64,000 bases of DNA from Lineus longissimus. Taxonomy: Eukaryota; Nemertea; Pilidiophora; Heteronemertea; Lineidae. Below the pieces are notes generated by a model. It saw nothing but the letters and a program-made list of their open reading frames with translations. It did no database searches and had not been told where the DNA came from. The stretch covers positions 9,054,349-9,118,348 of the forward strand of contig NC_088318.1 in NCBI RefSeq assembly GCF_910592395.1, in the 5' to 3' direction. This document shows, piece after piece, positions 53,967-64,000 of this stretch (positions are counted from its first letter, which is position 1; the number at the start of each line of letters is the position of its first letter). Made by a program: the position numbers and the translations under genes.

Positions 53967-54837
53967 GACTCCAGCTCCTCCCTCTGGGAGCTGGAGTCAG
54001 TATTGGTTTTCGCTCAGGTTTCTCGTACAATCACGTGACCTCTCCAACACTCGATAATGCACTCTTTTCGTCCACGTTTTAGGCCAATCTTCGGCATGAA
54101 CATGAAATCTAATAAGCGCAGTACTTAAATCAGATGTTTCTCTCGCCTTGAAAACATTCCTGGGTAAAATCCATTGAGATTAGCCGAGTTAATCTACTTT
54201 CCGTGCTTAAAATCTCTGCCGCTGAATTCTATAAATAGAAACTATTAACATCGCGGCAGTGTGGTTCCAATTGTGCGCCCTCCCACTTCACACCATGTCA
54301 GGAAGTTTTACGGAGAGGGGGGGGGGGGCGTGCGGTAAGAAGAATGGCCAAAATGACGTCACGTTTTCCTGGCAATGCCTCTTGCCAGACCAGTCAAGCA
54401 TTGGGAAAGCATCTTTAATTCAGACAACGTTAGAACTAGAAAAACGATGTTAATTTGCAAAAGTAAAAGCAAATTTCACCACTAACCAGTCAAATCGGAA
54501 TACGACGGCGCAAAATGTTCTCGCTTTCCTCCTGTTAAAAAAACCTTGTTCCCGCACTCCTATTTTAATTTATGCCAAGGAATATGATATGATCTGTTTT
54601 CACTTGTTTGTAATTAAATGGTATTCATATAATGAGATCAATAGTAGTGAAATACAAAGCCACTCAACACTTCTTCTCCATGAACAGATCCTATCATTCA
54701 ACTAGTCTTCTCTCCCCAGGTGCCTCACGGACTTTCAGGTTCCCATACTCAAGACCAACTCTTACGATATCGCCCTCAAAACAACCCTGGAGTCATGAAT
54801 TCACAGGTGCTGCCTGTGAAATCTCAGTTCTAGTTAG
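53967..54837. other. Insertion within the AGGTCA-rich repeat
   Basis: The host repeat breaks after CGCTTATTA and resumes at AGTGATTCGTTTTC. The insert opens with a hairpin (GACTCCAGCTCC / GGAGCTGGAGTC, 53,967-53,998) and has a G run near 54,317. No coding sense and no clear target duplication. Confidence 0.5.
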
Positions 54838-55209
54838 TGATTCGTTTTCAATAACATTTTCATGGTAGGTACTCCTTGCAAGGATACATCCCATATCATA
54901 TGAGTTTTTGACCTGACCTGCTTTTCAAGGTCACATAGATCAAATGGCGTAAATTGGTCGTTTGATTGTAACTATGGCACGTTTCTTAACCACTACAGCT
55001 ATGAACTTGAAATTTGGTACACATGACTCCCTACGTCATGTAACCTCGGATATCGAATTTCGATCTGATCTGGTGCTCAACTTAGCCACCAGGAGGCCAA
55101 AACTAAAATAGGTAAAAAGTGCAATATCTTGTTTATAAGTGACTTGTTTTTGATGATATTCTTTTGGTACTCACTCCAAGCAACGATACATCACATGTCA
55201 TACCGACTT

Positions 55210-55695
55210 TGGTTTGATCTATATACTATACATGAACAATGTTTCTTAACCTGGATGAATTCCAAAGCACCAAATATCTATACGGTGAGCACAATGGCCC
55301 CTGGCCGTTTCATTCGCCGACATTGTTTCAGCAAAACAAATACGTGAACAAATCAACAACTACAAGAACTTTTTTTAATCTGACACAGCAAAAAGAATTT
55401 TTATCCATTTCAGTGATGATAGTTATATTGCTTTGTGAAGAGCACTTATTTAAAGATGTAATGTTTATTAGTACTCAACAGATACTAAGTACAATCAGTA
55501 CATGAAATGGTGCATGGTGTGGAAGTGCAGTTATGTGACAAAATTTACAAAATATTGATACAGAAAGTGGACACAATTAACTTAATTCTGCCACAGTCAA
55601 CACGAGGCACTCCGGCGGTAGACTCCCATCAAACCGAGGAAGTTACCTAAGAGGTACATAAATTATCCAATTATCCTGAGTACCCAAATATATGA
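55210..55695. other. Unassigned non-coding DNA
   Basis: No feature recognised. Confidence 0.3.
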
Positions 55696-55699
55696 CGAT

Positions 55700-57809
55700 G
55701 GTATATAAGTAAGTAAGTAAGTAAGTAAGTAATTTTATTGCTCAATCTAACAAGATAGACAATGCAACAGTAGAACACACAATGATACACAAATTAACGT
55801 TACATGAATGTACAAGACGGAGACTGGTGAAATTGTTCGGAAGCTCTTGGAGTGAACAGAACGTTGGAGTAGATAGAACGTTCTATTTACTCCAAGGGAA
55901 GCCATACAATAATTTACAATAATATTGTTAAATACTATCTAGTACCAGTAGGCCTAGTCAGAAAAATTCGATCTATCCTGTGACTAACTAGAATACCGGG
56001 TAGAATTTTTGAGAACTAGAATTATTAGGTAGGATTCTTGAGTGCTCTTTTATTGAGACAGGCTATGATAAAATTGATAACAGATTTACCAATTTCTGAG
56101 TCCCCGTGATTGTATGACATAAGAAAGGAGAATTTTTGCTCGTTATTAAGGGACTGGAAAGATGTGAACGAATTCAATGCGGAAAAGAGATCAATTCTTT
56201 CTTGGTTATACAAGGAACATTCCAGTAATAGATGCTTCTCGTCTTCTACTTTATTATACTCGCTGTTCAAACATAGTCTCTGCTCAACTGGCTTTTTTGG
56301 TTTAAGGTGACGCCCAACCTCTATTTGTAAATTGTGGGCACTTATTCTAAATTTAGTGAATTCTTTTCTTTTTGAAAATAGTAATGTGAAGATCAAGTAG
56401 TTTTCTAAGGACAAATCAGATTTGAAGAGCTTATAATTTCTGAGTTTATCTTTAACATTGGTGTTGGTCGAGGCACTATTGGCAAGACCAACAGAGACGG
56501 ACCATTCTGAGGTAAATTTGGAGTGGAGGGATTGCTTTAGTTGGTTGCATATCTTGTTGGGGTTGACAGCCCCTTGGTTGTTCCAACATTCCTGCTGGTC
56601 AAAAGTAACAAGAAGTATTCCATAGTGGTGTAAAATTCCTTGTCCTGACCAGATTTATTCTTTACACTCTATGCCTTGCACTTATGAAAGTCAGAGATCA
56701 GCCCACAGACGATCCGCTGCTCGCAAGTACCATCTGTGTGCATAACTTGATAAATTTATTTGGAGATTTAGTGGAATTATGTACGAAGTTGATGAGACGT
56801 CTTTCAAGGGTTATCATGATGCCATAATCATCGAGGATAGGGGGGGGGGGGGGGGGGGGGGTTAGGTTATTGTGGGTTCTGGGTGAAATACCCAGAACCC
56901 TACGTACACTTTCCTGCATGCAGTGTATACCCGATGTATATGGGGGTGAGCCAAATTCAGCATTGGGCTGCCGTAAAGGGACATACTAAAACTCTTCAAT
57001 AGAGCATATCTCACCACTATTGAAACTGTGCTAATAATAAATTTGTACGTTTGTACATGTCAGATATTGTTGTTTCAATTCTTCTTCCTCCATATCTTAC
57101 CCTACAGGAATCCCGAGATGCATTTCATGTAAACTAGGGGGTCATGTCAATGCCATTATTAAAAGCGGACCACAATGTCTTCTACATTCCTTATGCCGAA
57201 AACTAGCTGTTTCGATTTTTTGATCTTACACTCTTAAGAATAGTCATCCCACAATTTGAGCAGTTGTCGCAGGGCCCAGAGCGACGGAGCAAGAATGATA
57301 ACGTCGTCAGCATACGTAAATGCTCTAGCGAAATAATAATGGCCAACATGGCATCGAACCTTTGAACTCTTCAGCTTATCGAGAAGTTCCCCTATGTATA
57401 GCTTGAAAAGAATCGGAGACAGCACTCCCCCCTGTTTAACTCCATTAGGAATAGTAAATGAGGGGGAGGTATAATCATCCCACTTAATATTCACTCTCTG
57501 AGTGGTATACAAAGTCGCTAAAAAACGTGAAATGAGTGGGCACAATCCCTTGCGTTGCAATATCCTAATTAGCTTGACAAAGTTGATACAATCGAATGCC
57601 TTGGATGCGTCCAGCATTACAGAATACACTGGGGTATCATTATTGTTGTAATATCTTATCACCTCTTCCGTAACAAAGCTACAAAAAGTTGTCGAAATAC
57701 CCTTTTTCAATCCAAATTGACAGTCACCTGAGCTAAGAATATCACAACGGAAATCAAAAAGGTCATAAACGACGTTGCAGAACATAAACGACGTTGCAGA
57801 ACAAAACAA
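55700..57809 (-). mobile_element. Decayed LINE with tetranucleotide tail
   Basis: Minus strand. A (TTAC)n tail lies at 55,708-55,731. 57,809-57,234 encodes RT pieces (FGLKKGISTTF, MLDASKAFDCIN, GVKQGGVLSPILFKLYIGEL, FTYADDVIILAPS). After a gap, 56,919-56,698 has MQESVRRVLGISPRTHNN, cut by a G20 run (56,840-56,861). 56,580-56,025 has the C terminus (KFRISAHNLQIEVGRH, VEDEKHLLLECSLYNQER). Several deletions and frameshifts. Confidence 0.85.
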
Positions 57810-58029
57810 TCACTTAAGCGATCAATGTCGAAAGACCAAAATAAGGAGAAAAAACTATAGCATACTCAACGGCTAAAAAAAGAGAACAGGAAAAACAGGG
57901 GAGATTATTTGACAAAAAAATTACATGTTACATATGAAGCATAAAGCTAATCCTAATGCAGAAAAAACTTAAACAAATTTACCGAAGTACAAAACGAACT
58001 AAAGATACTAAGAGATAAAATGGTAGATG

Positions 58030-60130
58030 GAATTATAACATGAGCAAAAGCAAGATGGCATCTAGAGGACGAGAAGGATTCAAAATATTTCTGCAATTTG
58101 GAAAACAGACACTACCAAGAAAAAGCCGTTACGGCACTAATAGACAAATACGGAAATGAGCTAAATGAAATAAAGGACATTTTAATAGAACAGCAGACAT
58201 TCCATGGAAATCTTTACAAATGTAAAGAAACAAATACCACTAAGGTAAACTGAAATATCTCTTTCCCAGAAGAGGACACAATACAGAAATTAACTGGCGA
58301 ACAAGCAATTGTATTAGAAAAGGATATAAGTGATGAAGCAGAATGTGAAGCTAACTAAATCGCCTGGCTCAGATGTTTTAACAGTGAAATTTTACAATCA
58401 CTTTTGGAGTGAAATAAAACACACAATGATAAAATCCTTCAGAGAGGCTTTTATAACAGGTGAATTATCAGACAATCAAAAACTAGGAGTAATAACATGC
58501 CTCCCTAAACCGGGGAAAGATTAAAAAATCATGAAAAAATGGCGCCCAATATGACGTTAAATTTGTATTATAAAACATTGTCTGGGATTATAACTTACAG
58601 AATTAAAATAAATTTAAACCATCTAATTTCCAAATATCAAAAAGGATGTGTAAAATATAGATTCATTGGCGATTCTATTCGCATACCACGATATTTAATC
58701 TTTAAGATGAAAAACACAAGATGCCTGGGATTATACTGCTTATTGACTTTGAAAAGGCATTTGATTCACTAGACTGGAGTTTTATCAATAGGACACTGAA
58801 GTACTTTGATTTTGGGGAAAATACAAGAAAATGGATAACTATCTTTTATAAAAATATCCAAAGCTGTATAATAAATAATGGGCACTGCTCAGATAGGTTC
58901 ACATTGGGAAGAGGCGCCAGGCAAGGAGACCCCCTCCCCCATATCTGTTCTTCTGGCTGCAGAGATCCTTGCCAATTCAATCAATAACCAAGATAAAAAA
59001 GGCATGAAAATAGACAACTCAGAATATTTAATTAGCCAATTGGCGGACGATACAACTCTATTTCTTGACAATACAGAACACATCTATAGATCCTGTATGA
59101 ACCTCCTCGACCGTTTTTTAGAAGTGTCGGGATCAACAATAAATTACACCAAAACAGTAGCTATCAAGATTGGGCTTACTGAACAACTAAAGTACAATCT
59201 AGGTAATGACAAGGATATAAAATGGCAATCAGAAGGAAAGTTTACTTTGTTGGGTATAAACTACGAGGTCATTAGCACTATTTAAATTAATACATCTGTT
59301 TACAGAACTGCCAAATCCGCCCAAAAGTGTCTTAAAGAGCTAAAAAAGATCTGTTTTAAATTCATATGGGTCAACAATAATGAAAAGATAAAAATAACAA
59401 CGTTATGTAATGATTATGACAATGGTGGTCTAAAAATGGTAAATTTAAAATACCTCTGTATGGCACAAAAAATTACTTGGATAAAGAAATTACATGATGA
59501 TCTAAACTTTTCTGACTGGAAAACACTTGTACTGTTTTGACATTGCTAAACATGGTGGAAATTTGATCTTGCTTTCAAGAGACCAGCACCCAATTTGCAA
59601 ACAGGCTTTAAACCCATTCCGGTGTAACAGTAACAAATGCCACCCTGGAAAAAGTGTCCGGCCCTATTGTATTCTGCAATATGGTTCTATAGAGACCCTG
59701 ACCGTCAATAGCTCAGAGATTGAAGCGCATAATAGAATCCTTTGTTTCCCGGACATTCTATCCTAGGACATTTTGAACTTCTACACCGGCAAGATATCTA
59801 TGAAGCTTGGATTATTATGGCTGATTCAAAAGAAGAGCATCCTCTTAAAAATTTTTCATAATAATAGTATTAAAATAAACCACAAAACAATATTCTACAA
59901 TGATTGGTTCTTACATGATGTAATGTATTTAAATGATCTAGTGGACGAAGCTGGGAACTTCTATACATGGGGGTAATTCTCAAGAAAATATGGATTCAAA
60001 CAGGTCCTTTCAAACTAGTAGCTGTGCTACGTGCAGTACCAAAAAACTGGAAGAAAATAATAAGGAATGGGAGTTCAAATTTGACAGACGTTGTCAATCT
60101 AAATATAAAAAAGATTAAAAATCTTTAAAA
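58030..60130 (+). mobile_element. Decayed Tx1/L1-like LINE
   Basis: Plus strand, many stops. 58,330-58,524 has TKSPGSDVLTVKFYNHFW and GVITCLPKPGKD. 58,721-58,960 has LLIDFEKAFDSLDWSF and GRGARQGDPL. 58,960-59,285 has QLADDTTLFLDN with the YADD-position box altered to LADD. Weak thumb and C-terminal traces continue to about 60,130. Much older than the intact copy at 20,026-23,868. Confidence 0.85.
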
Positions 60131-60134
60131 CCTG

Positions 60135-63100
60135 GAAATTCTTTTTATTGGCAAAAAATAAAAAGCACAAGCAAAAGACCAGAAATTTAGAAAACAAATG
60201 GATTACTGTAACTGAATACAACCTCAATGAGGATGCTTAGGCCACAGTGGAAATCAAGGGCTATATGTTGCAATCGAACATAAACTCATTACAAAAGAAT
60301 AAATATACAAAACAAAATTAAACAATCCCCTACCAAACTTTCAGCATCTCAAACAAACAATAAAACTTAAAATCAATGTTGAAAAATTCCACAAAAATGG
60401 AGCAGAATTTGCAGAAAATGGGCAAATATCTTTTTGTCAATCTTGTGAACTGGCAATTTTATTGTAATGTGCAGGCTGGAATAATCAGAAACATTTGTCC
60501 CACTGTGTCGCACATAATAGCTTTTTTCATCAAACTAAAAACATTGTGAGTAACTATGTAGTAGTCTAACTTCGACTATACAGTGTGGCCAGACCGGGGC
60601 CGGTCAAAATATGTATTCCAGTCCCCACCAATGGACAGGTAATTGGCATCAGTAATATCACACAACCTGGAAATCTCTCTGAGCACCTCAACGTACTCCA
60701 AGACAAGGACAATCAGTAGGCACACGTTCAAAAATAGGAAACAAATAATGTCCTCATTTAATTGGACTTGATGGCACACAGTCGACTTGACTTACACTCA
60801 ATTGGGGGTAACTGACACTGCAATGTTTGGAGACGCACATCCCCCATACGGCCGACATTGTAGCAAAGTAGTTCCGTCCATTGCGGAAGAACCATAAACA
60901 TTGGCATCCTAACCAAGCTGACTAAGGTCGCGTTTTAATTGCGGGAATTGATCCTGGTAGAGCCAGTGCTTTAGAATGTAGAGAAATTCAAAAATCTTAA
61001 GAATGTCACAGATGTACTCTTTCCAGCCCTCGGCGAGGCCGTTACAGTTATAGATTGCAACACTGAGAAAAGACATTGCTTACACAAATAATTCTGGGCG
61101 TAAGGTCATGAACTGGACAGTGCTAGTGAATCCTCCACTATGTTAGGGGGGATATATTTCCGAACGCGAACACCCTCCGGCCGCAGTTCATTGTCAATAA
61201 ATCCTTTAAGTTGGAAACGGGAACAGTTAGTCTGAAGGATTTGTAACTCGCAATTTGCGTTGGTAGCTTTATTTTCACCAATTTTTTTGCTACACCTTCG
61301 GTCACATTACAGTCATGTGACTGAGGATGGGATCCTGAATTTGAATTACTTTAATACCGACTGAAGGGTCCGTCTCAAAGGTACAGACTAATGGTCAAAG
61401 TTGTCCATTCATTTTTGAGTTATCGCATGCTGGGCGATTTGTATTTGTACCGGTATTTGGCTCCTGATTGGCTACTCTAGTGATTATATAGTTACTCCAA
61501 TATTAACTTTGGCATTTTACTGTCTCAGCATGGGTCTTTAACCAATTAGCCATATTTTCCTATATCACTCTGTCTTGTCTGATGTTTAGTCATGTTAGAC
61601 TAGGACCTACCCTGGCCTCAAGAGGCCTTTGTCTTCAGAAGGGAGCCATCATGTAGGCCTATTTTCAAATGGTCATTTCTGATAAGAAACACTCTGTTTT
61701 ATGTTGTTTTCTCTTTATTGATATGTCAACTGTTTTCTATTCCAAGTTACTCCACAGCTTGCTGACAGACACCCATACTGAGAGCGACCGCGCCCCTTTT
61801 GATCATATAATGCTTTTGAGTGATCATTTGATTTTAGTACAGCATCCGGATTTACTCAATGATAGAATAACAAAATACATCAAAAAACTAAGATTAAATT
61901 ATACGTTGATGTCTCTACATGTTAATAGTACATTCTCTTCAATTTCCCAGCCAGTTTTAACTTAAAATATTGTAATCTCTCAGCTAATGTCATGACATTT
62001 TAATCCAGTGGCCATGGTAAACAAGTTGTTCAATACCAACGTTGTGCCGCGGTCCAGATTGGGTATCAAAAATATCCAAGATGGCCGCCTGGCAGCCATA
62101 CAAGATATCGGACAATAAACTCAAAATCTATAGGACACCACTCACATCCCATTCGATTGTGAGGAATAACCTCAGGGGCTACATTGTCAGTCAGTTGCTG
62201 AGTCTTGATGTATATAGTCCGTCGGCTTTCGTAATTTATATGCGTAATTCGGGTACAGTAGTTGAAAATTTCAGGTGTTGTCAGAAATGACCACGTCATT
62301 TGCCAATTTGTGACGCTATAATGGGGGCCATCTTGAATATCAAAATGGCCGCCGAAAACGATATGTTTTTGCCTATATATCGAAATGTACAGCAATTAAG
62401 AATCTAATTCCAACGCCTACCCCTAGGTTGTTGGGTCTGACCAATCAAATGGAACAATCGAAATCGAAGCCAGATGACCGCCATTTATCCCGACGGACAT
62501 TTAAAAACCTTACAAAAAACTATTTCATTTCGACCTTTAAAAGAAAATTGGGCTTGAATGCTGCAACACAAAATTATAAGAATTTTGGCATTTGGTTCAT
62601 AAGAATCAACCGAGCAGATCTGTAGATATGGCTATTTTGAGCGGGTAAATTATTAAGTGTGTATAGGTGAGTTATTTACATATATCTCCAGCATCGCTTG
62701 TTTAAATGTTGATGAAATATGAATAAAATACCTTTGGATTGTGTGGTCAGTCATCTTCTATTAGGGAGGAGTTGTTCCCAAAAAACCATATACAAACATG
62801 TGTTTCTTGCAGGGATTCTAAATGACTAATTGATGTACATATTGAAAACCTGACAACTGCATTGCTGACTGTGAGGAGTGTTCTCAAAGGTCACCAGCTG
62901 TCTGAAAAAAAACAATCACCTGTAGCGAGCTAGACTTATCTTCAAAATGAAAGAATTTAGCAGGAATTTTCTAGTAATGAAAGCAAAAAACCTTTGTTGC
63001 ATCACAGTTCACATACATTGTGAAAAAGAACGAAAATAAAATAAAATAAAAAAGTGGCTTTTTGGACATTTTAAAAATTGACTGGTACATAATGAAGAGA

Positions 63101-63780
63101 CAGGATTAGCTGGGTCCAAATACATCAGATACATGACCAACTAGATATGTACCATTCGCTGCTGAAAACCGCATTCAATTATCTTATTCTATCTATGTGA
63201 TATTAAAAAAAAAACTGTGGACATTTACTTTCTGGAAGGACTGTACCAACCCAAACGGTCGGACGGCGATACCAAAGCCATTGTGGCTAAAAAAGAAGCG
63301 CAAAGTACCTTTGAAAGAGAACAGAAATACACTACAAACAAGCTGTTTTAAAAGTTAAACACATATTATAAATAAAATGTATGCTTAGGTAGAACCGTAC
63401 GTCAGTAAGTAATGTAGCCGTGAACAAAATTCCGCAGAACCTGTCAACCTTCACAATATTTAAAAGACAAAATGTTAGTGCTTCTTGGTGAAAATCGAAC
63501 AAACGACCAAAAAGTAACCATATTCCAAGTTATATGTAAATGATTCAGACTTTGCTAGAAAGTAATTTTAAACTTTATACGTTTGCTTCTCTGTAAAAAC
63601 TTTAATTTAGCGGAACCATTACTGAACAGCTCAGAGATATGGTCACAGAGAGTAGGTTGCCACTATATTGGGATTGTATACAGTATGTTATTCGGTTACT
63701 CATATAACGCAGAGCTTTTTGTTCTCTTGCTGCTGACTTGTTTCCTGTGCCTTTGCTTGGTTGATTGTAAATCATGCATG
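60135..63780. other. Sparse DNA with one short inverted repeat
   Basis: No gene recognised over 3.6 kb. Near 62,068-62,090 and 62,318-62,350 the words AAGATGGCCGCC and GGCCATCTTGAATATC form an imperfect inverted pair, perhaps a relic MITE. This may be intron of a gene whose exon lies at 63,782-63,896. Confidence 0.35.
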
Positions 63781-63781
63781 A

Positions 63782-63896
63782 TCAAGTTGTCATCGTAAAG
63801 TGTCCCTTTGTGGAAGTCTTGGCTATTGACTGCTGGTAACTGTGGAGTTGTTTCTCTAAGGCATAGTTTTCTGCTTGGAGGGCCAGGAGTTCCCGT
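63782..63896 (-). CDS. Candidate terminal exon, coiled-coil protein
   Basis: A strong acceptor (CATTTAATCTCTCTTTGCAG, ending at 63,897) precedes RELLALQAENYALEKQLHSY, then QQSIAKTSTKGHFTMTT and TGA at 63,782-63,784. The leucine/glutamate heptads look like the end of a coiled coil. The rest of the gene would lie to the right, outside the window. The codons look like normal host coding sequence, but the gene cannot be named. Confidence 0.5.
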
Positions 63897-64000
63897 CTGC
63901 AAAGAGAGATTAAATGTGTTGCGAATGAGAGCGAGAGCTGGACTGGCCAAATGGCGGTGCCAAAAATTGTACGTTTTTTGGAAAAATTGTTGGCCACAAG

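Larger units (their letters stand above)
52016..55210 (+). repeat. ~320-bp repeat family rich in AGGTCA half-sites, split by insertions
   Basis: Begins with a (CCGTCGT)n run (52,035-52,080). Units contain GGCACGTTTCTTAACCACTA, CTATGAACTTGAAACTTTGT, TCTGATTCTT-ACCTGGCCAC, GCGATATCTCGCTTATTACT and AGGATACATCACATATCATA, in order. Copies or parts lie at 52,080-52,574, 53,535-53,966 and 54,838-55,200. A 960-bp TTAA element (52,575-53,534) and a ~870-bp insertion (53,967-54,837) interrupt them. Units carry AGGTCA-CAG-AGGTCA and AGGTCA-CA-TGACCT. Confidence 0.85.

Noticed and set aside
62041-62400. MITE
   Set aside because: Only an imperfect inverted pair of short GGCCGCC-containing words; no ends or target duplication could be fixed.

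Overview
The window is eukaryotic, animal-type DNA. It has spliceosomal GT-AG introns, several LINE clades, a tRNA-derived SINE, DIRS/Ngaro-type and cut-and-paste transposons, and many microsatellites, and it has no operons. Frequent words such as tacatgta and taggcct, together with the repeat mix, suggest a marine invertebrate (echinoderm, hemichordate, cephalochordate or spiralian). The species cannot be fixed from the sequence. Almost everything that can be named is mobile-element DNA, much of it nested.

1-16,015: a head-to-head inverted duplication. Each arm carries a TIR-domain (TICAM/TRIF-like) gene followed by a second gene. In arm 1 the second gene runs into a module normally found just upstream of family-B DNA polymerases of Polinton/adinto-like elements. 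The right arm is interrupted by a ~10.2 kb Ginger1 DNA transposon (3,481-13,714) with a CCGG target duplication. Ginger1 encodes a multi-exon gypsy-type integrase. Its introns were invaded by Mutator-like MITEs with 9-bp target duplications (5,342-6,174 and 9,981-10,514) and by a 5.1 kb CACTCC-ended transposon (6,945-12,083) bearing a C2H2 zinc-finger gene. A truncated LINE lies at the palindrome centre.

16-26.6 kb: a minus-strand 5'-truncated LINE meets, head to head, a plus-strand Tx1/L1-type LINE. The Tx1 element has an uninterrupted 1,280-residue endonuclease/reverse transcriptase and a frameshifted ORF1. A broken integrase-like (rve-type DDE) transposase gene and a TTAA-flanked MITE follow.

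28-35 kb: a minus-strand multi-exon HECT-domain gene is interrupted by a 172-bp Ginger-type MITE, and removing the insert restores the reading frame. Then come a SINE, a (CGT)n microsatellite, an array of tRNA B-box-like units, palindromic CTCGATCG repeats and an 81-bp satellite.

35.3-44.1 kb: a degraded Ngaro-like tyrosine-recombinase retrotransposon on the minus strand (gag, RT, RNase H, YR) with split direct repeats in the order A1...B1-A2-B2. A 1.0 kb foldback element sits inside its recombinase gene.

45-51 kb: two exons of a transposase-like gene, then an unrecognised decayed coding region (46.5-48.8 kb) studded with miniature hairpins (4-6 bp stems, exactly 3-nt loops), then a 5'-truncated LINE and a foldback repeat.

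52-64 kb: copies of a ~320-bp repeat rich in AGGTCA half-sites, split by a 960-bp TTAA element with its own small ORF. Two decayed LINEs and sparse DNA follow, with one candidate coiled-coil terminal exon at the far right.

The genes do not form a pathway. They are best read as layers of insertion. The most interesting items are the TIR genes tied to a virus-like replication gene, the datable Ginger1 layers, and the mini-hairpin-riddled coding region.
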